The notes beneath the pieces were generated by a model. That model saw nothing but the letters and a program-made list of their open reading frames with translations, was not told the origin of the DNA and made no database searches. Shown here piece by piece: positions 9,635-22,214 of a stretch of DNA of 64,000 nucleotides (positions are counted from its first letter, which is position 1; each line of letters opens with the position of its first letter). The translations under genes and the position numbers were made by a program. Origin of the DNA: Thalassolituus hydrocarboniclasticus (GTDB lineage Bacteria; Pseudomonadota; Gammaproteobacteria; Pseudomonadales; Oceanobacteraceae); assembly GCF_025345565.1 (NCBI RefSeq), contig NZ_CP054475.1, positions 2,386,448-2,450,447 of the forward strand. The letters are read 5' to 3'.

Positions 9635-10114
9635 TCAGCTTTCCTGACGATTGGCGCGCTGAGCTTCAATCAGGCGGGTCAGATCCTGCAGCCAACCGGC
9701 AACCGGCGACTGCTGCGTCGCCACCAGCGCAATTCTGCCCGGAGCCTCAACCGTCTGCACCGCCGCTGCCGGCTGATTCATTCCGGCCGGACGTCCCTGA
9801 GCATCTGCCGCCGCCAGCATCTGCGCCAGCCAGGAAAAGCCGTTCTCCGCCAGATGCTTAAGCTCGCGCATTTCGCCGGTGATCAGCGGCGTATTCTGCA
9901 GCAGTGATTCCAGAGAGCTGACAGGCTGACGATACGCCACCATATCCCCCAACTCTGCCAGATAAGACAGCCAGGCATCGCGCAGCTGATACAGTGCACT
10001 CTCTTCCAGAGCCTGCTGCAAAGCAGGCGCAGCCGACTGCAGCGCTGCCAGCTGCTCCAGCAATAAACGGCACTGATAGAGTTTCTGATTGGTAAAGCCA
10101 ATCCACTGCGACAT
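9635..10114 (-). CDS. DUF6586-like hypothetical protein
   Basis: A 159-residue helical protein starting MSQWIGFTNQKLYQCRLLLEQL, which resembles the DUF6586 family found near lexA/sulA/topA in pseudomonads. It is rich in Leu, Ala and Gln with predicted long helices and a low-complexity Ala/Pro linker (residues about 100-125). It has no export signal. Function unknown. It follows the yfaZ-like gene by 25 bases and is probably in the same transcript. Confidence 0.72.
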   Translation of the reverse strand: MSQWIGFTNQKLYQCRLLLEQLAALQSAAPALQQALEESALYQLRDAWLSYLAELGDMVAYRQPVSSLESLLQNTPLITGEMRELKHLAENGFSWLAQMLAAADAQGRPAGMNQPAAAVQTVEAPGRIALVATQQSPVAGWLQDLTRLIEAQRANRQES

Positions 10115-10139
10115 AGCCTGCTCCGGCGGAAGGTTGAGA

Positions 10140-10712
10140 TTAAAAGTCGATGGTCAGACCGAAGTGAGCACCATCGCCCAGCTCGTAACGCTCGTTAATG
10201 TCTTCGATACGAATGCTGTTATAGCGGTAACCGGCATAAATACGCGCGGTCGGCAGCAGGCTGAACTGCAGACGGATATCGCTGTTGATCATATTTTCAG
10301 CATCACCGAATGACACAACCGGCGGCGCGTAATAGGCATAACCTGCCAGACCAACATCCGGTGCTGCCGGGAAGCTGTAGCGGAAAAAGCCTCCCACCCC
10401 CATAGCCGCACCATCAAAGTGATCGGTATTAAACGCAAAAACCTTGGCACCCACGCCAATGTACAGATGACTGGTTGATGGACGTACATCCACCACATGC
10501 AGACCGGCAGAAACCATATCACCGTCATCTTCATGGTGCAGAGCCGCCAGGCTGACATGCAGGCCGGAGCCCATCTGGGTGGCGTCGTAAGCAACGCGGG
10601 CGACATCATCGGCCAGACTGATATCCAGCGAACCACCCGCCTGTACCAGTGTCGGCAAAACCAGAGCACCAGCCGTCAGAATTCCCTGAGCGGTCATACG
10701 CAACATTTTCAT
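10140..10712 (-). CDS. YfaZ-like outer-membrane protein
   Basis: A 190-residue protein with a signal peptide (cleavage after TLVQA) followed by alternating aromatic beta-strands and a terminal Phe (GLTIDF), as in outer-membrane barrels. The pattern SLDISLADDVARVAYD and LYIGVGAKVFAF fits the YfaZ family, whose function is unknown. The ATG at 10712 follows a TGGGGA ribosome site; the TTG at 10724 is less likely. A strong palindrome lies upstream between it and htpG. Confidence 0.8.
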   Translation of the reverse strand: MKMLRMTAQGILTAGALVLPTLVQAGGSLDISLADDVARVAYDATQMGSGLHVSLAALHHEDDGDMVSAGLHVVDVRPSTSHLYIGVGAKVFAFNTDHFDGAAMGVGGFFRYSFPAAPDVGLAGYAYYAPPVVSFGDAENMINSDIRLQFSLLPTARIYAGYRYNSIRIEDINERYELGDGAHFGLTIDF

Positions 10713-10829
10713 AGCATTCCCCAATGATCAGATCACAGTACCGGCTGCTGCGCGGATTACCCGTCACTGTTCTCCCACAAAGAGAGCAACAGACAGCAGC
10801 TGATTTTTATTTGCCGGCATAATAGCAGT

Positions 10830-10860
10830 GCGGCGGCAGTGGTTAAACCACGGCCGCCGC
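10830..10860. repeat. 31-base near-perfect palindrome between htpG and yfaZ-like gene
   Basis: GCGGCGGC-A-GTGGTT-A-AACCAC-G-GCCGCCGC: the arms pair fully except for one A/G opposition. It lies 24 bases downstream of the htpG stop and has no T-tract on either side. It could be an htpG mRNA 3' hairpin, a weak terminator or a protein-binding site. Confidence 0.7.
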
Positions 10861-10884
10861 GACTAAGACCAGTAAAAGTCCCTG

Positions 10885-12786
10885 TTAACGCATTAAATCG
10901 AGCAACAGTTTGTTCAGCCGCGCGACGTATTCTGCCGGTTGCTTTAACTGGCTGCCTTCTGCCAATTGCGCCTGGGCATGAATCACCTGCGCTAACTCGG
11001 CAAAGCGGCTTTCATCCTGCTCGCTGTCGAGACGTTCGATCAGCGGATGCGACGGATTAATTTCCAGGGCCGTTTCAGGTTCAGGCACCGCCTGCCCCGC
11101 GGCTTCCATCAGCCGGCGCATATGGCCACCCATATCGTACTGGCCAACCACCAGACAGGCCGGTGAATCGGTCAGGCGTGAGCTGACTCGGACGGTTTTC
11201 ACTTCACCTTCGAGGGCTTTCTGCACGCGTTCAACCAGATCTTTATGGGTTTCTTCCAGCGCTTTTTGCTGCTCTTTTTCCGCAGCATCCGCCAGTTCAT
11301 CCAGATCCAGTTCGCCTTTGGTAACGTCCTGGAAAACTTTGCCGTCGAAATCGGTCAGGTGGCCAACCATCCACTCGTCAACACGGTCGGTGAGCAGCAG
11401 CACTTCAACACCCTTAGTGCGGAAATATTCCAGATGCGGGCTGCTGGACACCGCGGCATAGTTGTCGCCGGTGATGTAGTAAATCTTTTTCTGACCTTCA
11501 CGCATGCGCGCAACATAGTCTTCCAGACCGACATTCTGTACGGCACTGTCACTCTTGGTGGTGGCAAAGCGGAACAGTTTGGCAATTTTTTCACGGTTGG
11601 CGAAATCTTCTGCCGGGCCTTCTTTCAGCACATCACCGAATTCATCCCAGAAGCTCTGGTATTTTTCCGGCTCATTTTTCGCCAGTTTTTCCAGTGAATC
11701 GAGTACCCGTTTAACCAGCGCGCTGCGCAGGCTGTCGACCTGTTTGTCTTTCTGCAGAATTTCGCGGGAAACGTTCAGCGACAGGTCGTTGGAATCCAAC
11801 ACACCTTTCACAAAGCGCAGGTACAGCGGCAGGAACTGCTCAGCGTCATCCATAATAAAGACACGCTGCACGTACAGTTTCAGACCACGGGTCGCATCGC
11901 GGTTCCAGATATCGAACGGCGCCTTGGCCGGGATATACAGCAGACTGGTGTAATCCAGTTTGCCTTCCACACGGTTGTGCAACCACAGCAGCGGGTCGTT
12001 CCAATCGTGGGAAACGTGCTTGTAAAACTCTTTATATTCGTCATCGCTCAGGTCGGACTTACTGCGGGTCCACAGCGCCTTGGCCTGGTTAACCGCTTCC
12101 GGAATCTGTTTTTTCTCGCCGTCAGCATCATCTTCACTGACTTCCTGCGGCAGATACACAGGCACAGCGATATGATCTGAATATTTTTTAATCAGCGAAC
12201 GCAGACGGAAGCTGTCGGCAAATTCTGCATCGTCTTCTTTCAGGTGCAGGGTAATGCGGGTACCGCGTTCCGCTTTGTCGATGCTTTCCAGGGTAAATTC
12301 ACCCTCACCGGCCGATTCCCAGCACACGCCTTCAGACGCATCATCACCGGCACGACGGGTTTCAACCGTGACTTTATCGGCGACAATAAAGGCCGAATAA
12401 AAGCCAACACCAAACTGGCCAATCAGTTGCGAATCTTTTTTCTGATCGCCGCTCAGTTTGCTGAGGAATTCGGCCGTACCGGATTTAGCGATGGTGCCGA
12501 GGTGGTTAATCACCTCTTCACGGTTCATACCGATACCATTGTCTTCGATGGTCAGGGTACGGGCTTCGCTGTCGAAATCGATATGCACGCCCAGATCTGC
12601 ATTACCTTCAAACAGAGCATCGTTCTGCAGGGCTTCAAAGCGCAGCTTGTCGCAGGCGTCTGAAGCGTTGGAAATCAACTCACGCAGAAAAATCTCTTTG
12701 TTGGAATACAAAGAGTGAATCATCAGATGCAGCAGTTGTTTAACTTCGGTTTTAAAACCCAAGGTTTCTTTGCTGGCTGCGGTCAT
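10885..12786 (-). CDS. htpG: Chaperone HtpG (Hsp90 family)
   Basis: ATP-dependent cytoplasmic chaperone, 633 residues. The GHKL ATPase motifs [22 protein letters not shown] and [12 protein letters not shown] are visible, followed by the middle domain ([18 protein letters not shown]) and the C-terminal dimer domain. The start at 12786 ([11 protein letters not shown]) has an AGGAG site 7 bases upstream; the longer open frame back to 12915 runs into thiDE. It lies only 40 bases after thiDE on the same strand, so it could be partly transcribed from the thiamine operon. Confidence 0.98.
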   Translation of the reverse strand: MTAASKETLGFKTEVKQLLHLMIHSLYSNKEIFLRELISNASDACDKLRFEALQNDALFEGNADLGVHIDFDSEARTLTIEDNGIGMNREEVINHLGTIAKSGTAEFLSKLSGDQKKDSQLIGQFGVGFYSAFIVADKVTVETRRAGDDASEGVCWESAGEGEFTLESIDKAERGTRITLHLKEDDAEFADSFRLRSLIKKYSDHIAVPVYLPQEVSEDDADGEKKQIPEAVNQAKALWTRSKSDLSDDEYKEFYKHVSHDWNDPLLWLHNRVEGKLDYTSLLYIPAKAPFDIWNRDATRGLKLYVQRVFIMDDAEQFLPLYLRFVKGVLDSNDLSLNVSREILQKDKQVDSLRSALVKRVLDSLEKLAKNEPEKYQSFWDEFGDVLKEGPAEDFANREKIAKLFRFATTKSDSAVQNVGLEDYVARMREGQKKIYYITGDNYAAVSSSPHLEYFRTKGVEVLLLTDRVDEWMVGHLTDFDGKVFQDVTKGELDLDELADAAEKEQQKALEETHKDLVERVQKALEGEVKTVRVSSRLTDSPACLVVGQYDMGGHMRRLMEAAGQAVPEPETALEINPSHPLIERLDSEQDESRFAELAQVIHAQAQLAEGSQLKQPAEYVARLNKLLLDLMR

Positions 12787-12826
12787 GTTCGTCTCCTTTA
12801 CAACGCGCCATAAAAAACAGTGTTGT

Positions 12827-14449
12827 TTAAATGGGGACGCCGCAACGCTTTTCAAGCGCCGGAATACACTTACGCAAATTGGCCAGTCGCTGCGGCAGCG
12901 CTTCATCGTCGGCAAGCTCAGTTACAATGGCGACCGAATCAATGCCACTGGCCATGACCTGAGCAATATTCGCTGTTGTAATCCCGCCGATACAGGTCAG
13001 CCGATGATCGGTAAAACGTTCAACCCACAGGGCTAAGGTTTCCGTGCCCAAAGGCTGGTAACGCAACACTTTCGACAGCGGCGTAAACACCGGGCCAAAG
13101 GCGATATAAGACGGATTCACCCCGCGCGCCCGGGCAATCTCCCAGTCACTGTGGGTGCTGATGCCCAGTGCGATACCCGCTTCTGCCAGCGCCTGCAGAT
13201 CCGCCGTTAACAGATCTTCCTGCCCCAGATGCACACCAAAAGCCCCCAACTCCAGCGCCAGCTGCCAGTCGTCGTTGATAAACAAAGGTACTGCAGATTC
13301 TGCAGCATAATAAATGGCCTCAGCGGTCTGAGCTTTATGCTCTGCCCCCGGCGATTTAACCCGCCATTGCAGACTGTCGATACCCAGCGCCAGCAGACGC
13401 TTAAGATGCGGCAGACTGTCCACCAGCCCATACAGCCCCAGAGGCTGCGGCAAGCGCGGAAAATGCACAGCGGATGCCCGCTGTTGCACAGGAACCACCT
13501 GCGGCCAGTCTTCGGCCAGCGACTCATTCAGCGGGCGCGCCCAGGCATTGTGGTAACCATTGGCGCGCTCACTGGCCGAACGGATCGCCAGGCGTACCGC
13601 CGCCACCGCTCTGCTCAGGGCATCATACAGCGTATAGCCCTGCGCCAGACCGCAGGCAATGGCACTGGCCAGATGACAGCCGGTGCCGTGTACCTTGAGC
13701 GGTAAGCGCCGGTGGCGGAAAACAAACGCCCGCAATAAATCCGGGCCCGGCAGCTGATCACCGAAAGCAGATCCTGATGCCGACGAGGGAGCCGCAAAGA
13801 ACGCATCCTGAATCCATTCGTCAGATTCAGCACTGCCAGCCCGAGCGCTGTCGCCGCCGGTAATCAGCAGATGATTAACGCCCAGTACCTGCAGTGCGGC
13901 GGAGATGTCTGCGCAATGGCCTAGCTCGTAATCGCTTGGCTCGTAATCGTTTTGTACAGCGCCGCCATCATCCTGCGGCTGCAATAACGTCAGCAGCGCC
14001 TGTGCTTCTGCCAGATTAGGCGTCAGTACATCAACCCGCTGCAGCAGGGCCTGCAATGCGTCTTTCGGCCAGTTGGCCTGGGGGAAACCACCCTGCGATG
14101 CCGACAGCACCGGGTCCCAGATTACTGGCCCGGAATATTCCTGCAGTTTTTCCAGCAACCAGGGCAGCAGCAGATTGCCCGGTGGCAGCCAGCCGATTTT
14201 AATCGCCTGCGGCCAGCCATCGGCTTTCAGGCTCTGCCATTGCTGCTCCAGCATTGCCCGCGACAGCACCTCAACGGCCTGCACGCCCTGACTGTTCTGC
14301 GCGGTTATGGCACAGATCAGCGTGGCACAATCGGTATCCAGCGCCCGCGCCATGGTTAAATCCGCCTGACTGCCGGCGCCAGCACTGCAGTCGGAGGCGG
14401 CAATGCTCCAGATTTTTGCCCGGTTCACCGGGCCTGAACAGAGGCTCAT
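12827..14449 (-). CDS. thiDE: Bifunctional HMP-phosphate kinase / thiamine-phosphate synthase (ThiD-ThiE fusion)
   Basis: A 540-residue fusion. Residues about 1-290 are ThiD (ribokinase fold), which phosphorylates HMP and [20 protein letters not shown] near the start, [11 protein letters not shown], and the active-site [13 protein letters not shown]. Residues about 330-540 are ThiE, which joins HMP-PP and thiazole phosphate: [22 protein letters not shown] and [13 protein letters not shown]. The ThiD part carries an extra loop rich in Ser, Ala and Asp around residues 170-230. It overlaps thiG by 4 bases (ATGA). It completes the coupling step of thiamine phosphate synthesis in the operon. Confidence 0.95.
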   Translation of the reverse strand: MSLCSGPVNRAKIWSIAASDCSAGAGSQADLTMARALDTDCATLICAITAQNSQGVQAVEVLSRAMLEQQWQSLKADGWPQAIKIGWLPPGNLLLPWLLEKLQEYSGPVIWDPVLSASQGGFPQANWPKDALQALLQRVDVLTPNLAEAQALLTLLQPQDDGGAVQNDYEPSDYELGHCADISAALQVLGVNHLLITGGDSARAGSAESDEWIQDAFFAAPSSASGSAFGDQLPGPDLLRAFVFRHRRLPLKVHGTGCHLASAIACGLAQGYTLYDALSRAVAAVRLAIRSASERANGYHNAWARPLNESLAEDWPQVVPVQQRASAVHFPRLPQPLGLYGLVDSLPHLKRLLALGIDSLQWRVKSPGAEHKAQTAEAIYYAAESAVPLFINDDWQLALELGAFGVHLGQEDLLTADLQALAEAGIALGISTHSDWEIARARGVNPSYIAFGPVFTPLSKVLRYQPLGTETLALWVERFTDHRLTCIGGITTANIAQVMASGIDSVAIVTELADDEALPQRLANLRKCIPALEKRCGVPI

Positions 14450-15303
14450 ACTCCGCCTCCGGTCTGATGCCAGAACGGCAGCCCCAGCGTCGGCGTGGAA
14501 GGCGATGCCTGATCACGCTCGCACATCAGACCAGCGCGATAGGCAGCCCGGCCGCCATCCACCGCCTGCTTAAACGCCGCTGCCATCGCTGCCGGATCAT
14601 GGGCACGCGCCACCGCTGTGTTGAGCAGTACCGCATCAAAGCCCATTTCCAGCGCCGCCATCGCCTGAGAGGGTTTGCCCAGTCCGGCATCCACCACCAA
14701 TACCGCCTGTGGCAGACGTTCGCGCAGGGTTTTCAGCTGATAAGGATTCATCAGCCCTTTGCCAGTACCGATCGGTGCACCCCAGGGCATCACCGCCGCA
14801 CAGCCCAGCTCCAGCAGGGTCTGGCACAATACCAGATCGTCGGTGCAGTACGGCAGCACATTAAAGCCCTGCGCCACCAGCTCGCGCGCCGCTTCCACCA
14901 GCTGCAGCGGATGCGGCTGCAGGCTGTAGTCGTCACCGATAACTTCGAGCTTGATCCAGTCGGTGACAAACAGCTCACGCGCCATCTGCGCCAGCAGAAT
15001 CGCTTCACGGGCACTGTGACAACCGGCGGTATTGGGCAGCAGTTTTGCCCCGGTACTGGCCAGTTGCTGATGCAGCAGATGCCAGTGACCATGTTCACTC
15101 ACCTGCTCCTGTACCTGAGCAGCACTCTGGCGGCGCAGCGATACGGTAACAAATCCGGGGGTTGCCGCGGCAATGGCATCACCCATCACCTGTGGTGACG
15201 GGTACAGGGAGGAGCCCAGCCACAAACGGCTGCCGATGGTTTCACCGGCAATCTGCAGCACGTCGGCACCAGCGTCAGGTGCAACATTATTTTCTGTATT
15301 CAT
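14446..15303 (-). CDS. thiG: Thiazole synthase ThiG
   Basis: A 285-residue TIM-barrel enzyme that builds the thiamine thiazole from DXP, dehydroglycine and ThiS-thiocarboxylate. Motifs are GSSLYPSPQVM, NTAGCHSAREA, the Schiff-base Lys region (WIKLEVIGDD), GAPIGTGKG and VDAGLGKPS. It carries an N-terminal extension of about 20 residues. It follows thiS by 20 bases and overlaps thiDE by 4. Confidence 0.96.
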   Translation of the reverse strand: MNTENNVAPDAGADVLQIAGETIGSRLWLGSSLYPSPQVMGDAIAAATPGFVTVSLRRQSAAQVQEQVSEHGHWHLLHQQLASTGAKLLPNTAGCHSAREAILLAQMARELFVTDWIKLEVIGDDYSLQPHPLQLVEAARELVAQGFNVLPYCTDDLVLCQTLLELGCAAVMPWGAPIGTGKGLMNPYQLKTLRERLPQAVLVVDAGLGKPSQAMAALEMGFDAVLLNTAVARAHDPAAMAAAFKQAVDGGRAAYRAGLMCERDQASPSTPTLGLPFWHQTGGGV

Positions 15304-15323
15304 ATCCTTCTCCAGAACCCCGC

Positions 15324-15547
15324 TCAGCCACCGGTAATAGCACCGAGAATGTCGATGCAGTCATCTTCGTTAAGGCCGGTCGTGGCATAGAGCGCTGCAC
15401 TGACGATCTGCTGGTTCACGGCAACAATAAAATTGCCACTCACAGCAGCATCCTCCGGCCGTATTTGCAGATAGCCAAGCTGTTGCAGCAATTGCTGCAG
15501 GCTAAGCCCTGCGCTGACCGGCAGATCACACGACTCGCCATTAATAA

Positions 15548-15557
<10 letters not shown>
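15324..15557 (-). CDS. thiS: Sulfur carrier protein ThiS
   Basis: A 77-residue ubiquitin-like carrier with the obligatory C-terminal Gly-Gly (LGAITGG), which is adenylated and thiocarboxylated to deliver sulfur to ThiG. It is slightly longer than the usual ~66 residues. Its start overlaps the thiO stop by 10 bases. No thiF is present in the window, so the adenylating enzyme must be encoded elsewhere. Confidence 0.94.
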
Positions 15558-18887
<3,330 letters not shown>

Positions 18888-19021
18888 CAGAATCGGCACA
18901 GAGTGTACGGCAGAGAAGACTACGCGGACAAGACACCCGGCGGGTTATTTATGCAAAACATCCGCGCCGGGCAGGCATCAACGGCGGTCAGAAAAGCCGC
19001 CGTAAGAAAAACAGCCGGACA

Positions 19022-19456
19022 TTAACGCGCCAACAGAAAATGCGCGCGGGCCGTGGCAATCGGGCTGGTGCGCTCAGTCTGCCAGGCGGTAATGGCGACG
19101 TTGGCGACACGCGAGCCCTGACGCCAGACCTGACATTCAGCAAAGGTATCCTGATGACGTCCGGCACGCAGATAATCGAGGGAGAAATCGATCATTTTCG
19201 GTAAGGCGGCAGTATCCATAGTCATCATCAGATGCAGTGACGCCGCCAGCTCCATAAAGCCGCCGATCACGCCGCCATGAATGGCCGGTAAAATCGGATT
19301 GCCGATATTGTCTTCGTTAGCCGGCAGATGAAACAGCACATCCTGACCAAAACGCTGAAATTTCAGACCAATTAAATTGGCATAGGGAATACCATCCACC
19401 AGCGGCTGGAAATCACCACTCTGCTGCGCCTGTTGCAGCACGGTTTCAAAACTCAT
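19022..19456 (-). CDS. PaaI-type hotdog thioesterase
   Basis: A 144-residue single-hotdog protein. The HGGVIGGFMELAAS stretch carries the family's HGG motif with the following helix, and NEDNIGNPILPAIHGG precedes it. Such enzymes hydrolyse aromatic or fatty acyl-CoA. It overlaps the next gene upstream (19453-19947) by 4 bases, so the two paralogue-like thioesterases are translated in tandem. The substrate is not known. Confidence 0.85.
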   Translation of the reverse strand: MSFETVLQQAQQSGDFQPLVDGIPYANLIGLKFQRFGQDVLFHLPANEDNIGNPILPAIHGGVIGGFMELAASLHLMMTMDTAALPKMIDFSLDYLRAGRHQDTFAECQVWRQGSRVANVAITAWQTERTSPIATARAHFLLAR

Positions 19457-19947
19457 TGTGCAGCTCCTGCAGCCGTTACATCATCGCCCTGCTCGATACG
19501 GGCACGGAATTCCGGTGGGGTCATATTCTCACCGATACGCATAAAAGTAGCAGCGCACTTGGCCACCAGGTCGCGCTCTTCGCCCTGAAATACCTCACAC
19601 TCGGTAAAGACCACCGAGCTGGCGATACGCGTTACCCGTGCTTCGGCAAACAGATCGCGGTTTGGTGTTGCCGCTTTCATATAATCCATACGCAGATCCA
19701 GTGTCGGGCACAACTCGAAACCCGGCAGCGAGGAGAACACCGCCGTACCACAGGCGGTATCCATCAGCGTGGTCAGGCTGCCGCCGTGCACAGTGCCGGT
19801 GACCGGGTTGCCCACAATCTGTTCACTGTATGGCAGGCGCATAACCAGTACATTGTCCTGCGCGCTTTCAACCGTCAGCCCCAGTACCTGACAATGACGC
19901 AGGGTGGCAACGAAACGCTCGGCCCGTGTTTTAACCGATAAGCTCAT
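19453..19947 (-). CDS. PaaI-type hotdog thioesterase
   Basis: A 164-residue hotdog protein with VTGTVHGGSLTTLMDTACG, the HGG motif and catalytic Asp helix of PaaI/YdiI-type acyl-CoA thioesterases. The start at 19947 (MSLSVKTRAERF) follows a GGAG site 5 bases upstream; the open frame back to 20118 has no fitting family sequence. Its stop overlaps the start of the downstream thioesterase (ATGA). Together they may act on different acyl-CoAs; this is inferred from arrangement only. Confidence 0.85.
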   Translation of the reverse strand: MSLSVKTRAERFVATLRHCQVLGLTVESAQDNVLVMRLPYSEQIVGNPVTGTVHGGSLTTLMDTACGTAVFSSLPGFELCPTLDLRMDYMKAATPNRDLFAEARVTRIASSVVFTECEVFQGEERDLVAKCAATFMRIGENMTPPEFRARIEQGDDVTAAGAAQ

Positions 19948-20176
19948 AAGATCTCCGCTGAGGGTGATTGTGATAGCCAGACAGGCACAGCACGACTGTG
20001 TGAATTCTATCAGGAAATGGCCTGACCGGCGCAAAGGGCGCCCGTTATACCGGAAAGCTGGATTTTGGCAATGATCGCTTTGCCCGATTCTGTTAACAGA
20101 ATTGCTCAAAACAGACATAAGAACTGAACGTTTTTCCCACCACGCTATAAGACAAACAAGCGCCCTGTGCTATGGT

Positions 20177-20205
20177 TTGACGCCTGAGAATGTCCCGGAT
20201 ACACA
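20177..20205 (+). promoter_or_regulatory. Possible promoter of the 20269 thioesterase
   Basis: TTGACG (20177-20182), 17 bases, then TACACA (20200-20205). The -35 is good and the -10 weak. It sits just before a triple tandem repeat. Confidence 0.4.
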
Positions 20206-20208
20206 CCC

Positions 20209-20259
20209 GAATCAGCCCTTAACAAGGATCTGCCCTTAAAAGGGACCTGCCTTTAAAAG
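20209..20259 (+). repeat. Three 17-base tandem repeats in thioesterase 5' leader
   Basis: Three consecutive 17-base units: 20209-20225 (GAATCAGCCCTTAACAA), 20226-20242 (GGATCTGCCCTTAAAAG) and 20243-20259 (GGACCTGCCTTTAAAAG). Units 2 and 3 differ at two positions; unit 1 matches unit 2 at 13 of 17. The array ends 9 bases before the ATG at 20269, so it occupies the ribosome-binding region. The rest of the gene-free stretch 19948-20268 shows only the possible promoter before it. Confidence 0.8.
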
Positions 20260-20268
20260 TGAGACGCT

Positions 20269-21072
20269 ATGAATTTTGACGATTACCTGCAGCAGGTTAG
20301 TCAGCAGGATACGCTGGAAATCCACCCCAGCTGGGGTCAGGGCCGCACCACCTTTGGCGGCCTGTCGGCGGCATTGATCCTGCACCGCATAGAACAGGGT
20401 CTGGATGACGGCCAGGTGCTGCGTTCACTGAATGTCAGTTTTTGCGGCCCGCTCAATACCGCTGAATCCTTTACCCTCAGCAGCCAAAGCATCCGCGTTG
20501 GTAAATCCGTTGCTCACTATCAGGGCCAGACCGTACAGCAGGATCAGGTAACCACGCTGGTTAATGCCTGCTTTGGGCGTGAGCGGGAATCCGACATAGA
20601 GGTTAAGCTGCCACCTGTCAGCTGTGGCACGCCAGGATCAGGTCAGGCCATGCCCTTTATCAAAGGCATAACTCCGGAGTTTACCCAGCATATTAACTTC
20701 ACCTATGTGGAAGGCGGCCTACCCTTCACCAACAGCAAACACAATGTTATCCGTGGCTGGATGCGCTTTAACGATGGCGAACGCGCGCTGAGCAATGCCC
20801 ATCTGGTCGCCCTGATCGATGCCTGGCCGCCAACGCTGCTGCAAAAACTGAAAAGCCCGGCGCCCTGTGCCAGCGTAACCTGGAGCATCGAGATGGTGAC
20901 GCCGTTAAGCCAGCTGCCGCAGTTACCGGGCGGCAGCGACTGGCTCTGGTACGAGGCGGACATCCGTCAGGCGCACGATGGTTATGGCCACACAGAAGCG
21001 CGGATCTACACCGCCGACGGTGTATTGCTGGCACTCAGCCGTCAGCTGGTGGTGGTTTACGATAAACGCTGA
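20269..21072 (+). CDS. Acyl-CoA thioesterase (TesB-like double hotdog)
   Basis: A 267-residue protein of the TesB-like double-hotdog type. N-terminal HPSWGQGRTTFGGLSAALILHR and a C-terminal half with LIDAWPPTLL fit fungal/bacterial thioesterase-family members (4HBT_3). It would release fatty acids from acyl-CoA in the cytoplasm. It is transcribed away from the two PaaI-type thioesterases. The leader carries three 17-base repeats that cover the ribosome site. Substrate length is unknown. Confidence 0.82.
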   Translation: MNFDDYLQQVSQQDTLEIHPSWGQGRTTFGGLSAALILHRIEQGLDDGQVLRSLNVSFCGPLNTAESFTLSSQSIRVGKSVAHYQGQTVQQDQVTTLVNACFGRERESDIEVKLPPVSCGTPGSGQAMPFIKGITPEFTQHINFTYVEGGLPFTNSKHNVIRGWMRFNDGERALSNAHLVALIDAWPPTLLQKLKSPAPCASVTWSIEMVTPLSQLPQLPGGSDWLWYEADIRQAHDGYGHTEARIYTADGVLLALSRQLVVVYDKR

Positions 21073-21084
21073 GGACGTTCTTAC

Positions 21085-21120
21085 TGTAGCCTGATACCTT
21101 CGTCTGACTATCAGGCTGCA
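21085..21120 (+). terminator. Probable hairpin terminator after thioesterase
   Basis: TGTAGCCTGATA / TATCAGGCTGCA stem of 12 pairs with one G-T and a 12-base loop, 13 bases after the stop. The following T-tract is weak, so termination may be partial. Confidence 0.5.
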
Positions 21121-21205
21121 ACAGCAGTTTCTTCCCTCTATTCCTTCCGATTAGTTGCTCAATAAGCAGCGGGCAACTATTACTTAGTCATCAATTTCTC
21201 TGCCG

Positions 21206-21589
21206 ATGACAGCTATGGCTACCAACGTTCTGATCTGCGACGACTCAAGTTTTGCCCGTAAACAAATGGCGCGGGCGATCCCCAAAGAATGGGAAGTGGA
21301 CATTCATTTTGCCGGTGATGGCGTGGAAGGCGTACAGGCCATCCGCGAAGGAAAAGGCGAAGTGGTTTTTCTCGACCTGACCATGCCCAATATGGATGGC
21401 TACGGCGTACTGGAAACCATCCGCAAAGAAGATCTGCCTGCCATGGTGATTGTTGTGTCCGGCGATATTCAGCCCGATGCTCAGGACAGAGTCAGAAAAC
21501 TCGGTGCAATGGCTTTTATCAAAAAGCCGATTGATGCCGATAAAGCCCGCGAAGTGCTGACCGAATACGGCATTCTGACAGGGGCCTGA
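21206..21589 (+). CDS. CheY-like single-domain response regulator
   Basis: A 127-residue receiver domain with no output domain. Acidic pocket Asp12-Asp13, phosphoacceptor Asp57 (VFLDLTMP), Ser85 and Lys107 (IKKP) are all present, so it should be phosphorylated. It is followed after 1 base by a CheC-like gene and then a PAS-GGDEF gene. An ATG at 21215 (MATNVLI) is an alternative start; neither has a strong ribosome site. The partner kinase is not evident; the hybrid kinase downstream at 24269 is one possibility. Confidence 0.92.
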   Translation: MTAMATNVLICDDSSFARKQMARAIPKEWEVDIHFAGDGVEGVQAIREGKGEVVFLDLTMPNMDGYGVLETIRKEDLPAMVIVVSGDIQPDAQDRVRKLGAMAFIKKPIDADKAREVLTEYGILTGA

Positions 21590-21590
21590 T

Positions 21591-22211
21591 ATGAGCGTCA
21601 CATCTACCGCAGTATCTCTGAACGAAGACCAACGCGACTGTTATCAGGAGCTGACTAACGTTGCCATGGGTCAGGCCGCCGACCGTTTAGCACGACTGCT
21701 GGATGTCTATGTGGTGTTGCCGATTCCCAAAGTAAACCTGATTGAATCCAGCGATCTGCATATGGCGATTCAGGATGCTGAAACCGATTCGGCTATGTCA
21801 GCGGTATGCCAGGGATTTATTGGTTCAGGTATTGCCGGTGAAGCGCTGCTGTTATTTAACGACACCAGCTTCTCCGACCTGGCCGCACTGATGAATTATG
21901 GTGGCGAACTCGACCGTTACGGCGAGCTGGAATTATTAATGGACGTCAGCTCACTGTTAATCGGCGCCTGTATTCAGGGCATTGGTGAGCAGCTGGAGAT
22001 TCACTTTAATCAGGGTCATCCGGTGGTGCTTGGCCAGCATTGCAAAGTCGAGGACATTTTAAAAAGTGGTAATCATCAGTGGACCAAAACCCTGGCCATT
22101 GAAATCCACTACACCATTGAGCATGTGAATATCGACTGTGACCTGCTGTTGCTGTTTACCGAAGACTCAGTCGCGAAACTGAACAACAAAATTAATTATC
22201 TGCTGGATTAA
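21591..22211 (+). CDS. CheC-like phosphatase with one conserved active site
   Basis: A 206-residue CheC/CheX-fold protein, expected to dephosphorylate CheY-type regulators. The first active-site helix has E20-L-T-N23 in ELTNVAMGQAADRL, fitting the ExxN signature. The symmetric second helix reads MDVSSLLIGAC (D118-V-S-S121), so the catalytic Asn is replaced by Ser and that site is probably inactive. Its natural substrate is probably the CheY encoded just upstream, which it follows by 1 base; the PAS-GGDEF gene follows after 3 bases. Confidence 0.85.
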   Translation: MSVTSTAVSLNEDQRDCYQELTNVAMGQAADRLARLLDVYVVLPIPKVNLIESSDLHMAIQDAETDSAMSAVCQGFIGSGIAGEALLLFNDTSFSDLAALMNYGGELDRYGELELLMDVSSLLIGACIQGIGEQLEIHFNQGHPVVLGQHCKVEDILKSGNHQWTKTLAIEIHYTIEHVNIDCDLLLLFTEDSVAKLNNKINYLLD

Positions 22212-22214
22212 CGT

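Noticed and set aside
14254-15198. 314-codon open frame on the plus strand
   Set aside because: Lies antisense over thiDE and thiG, both with strong family motifs; the product is Arg/His/Gln-rich with no recognisable domain.
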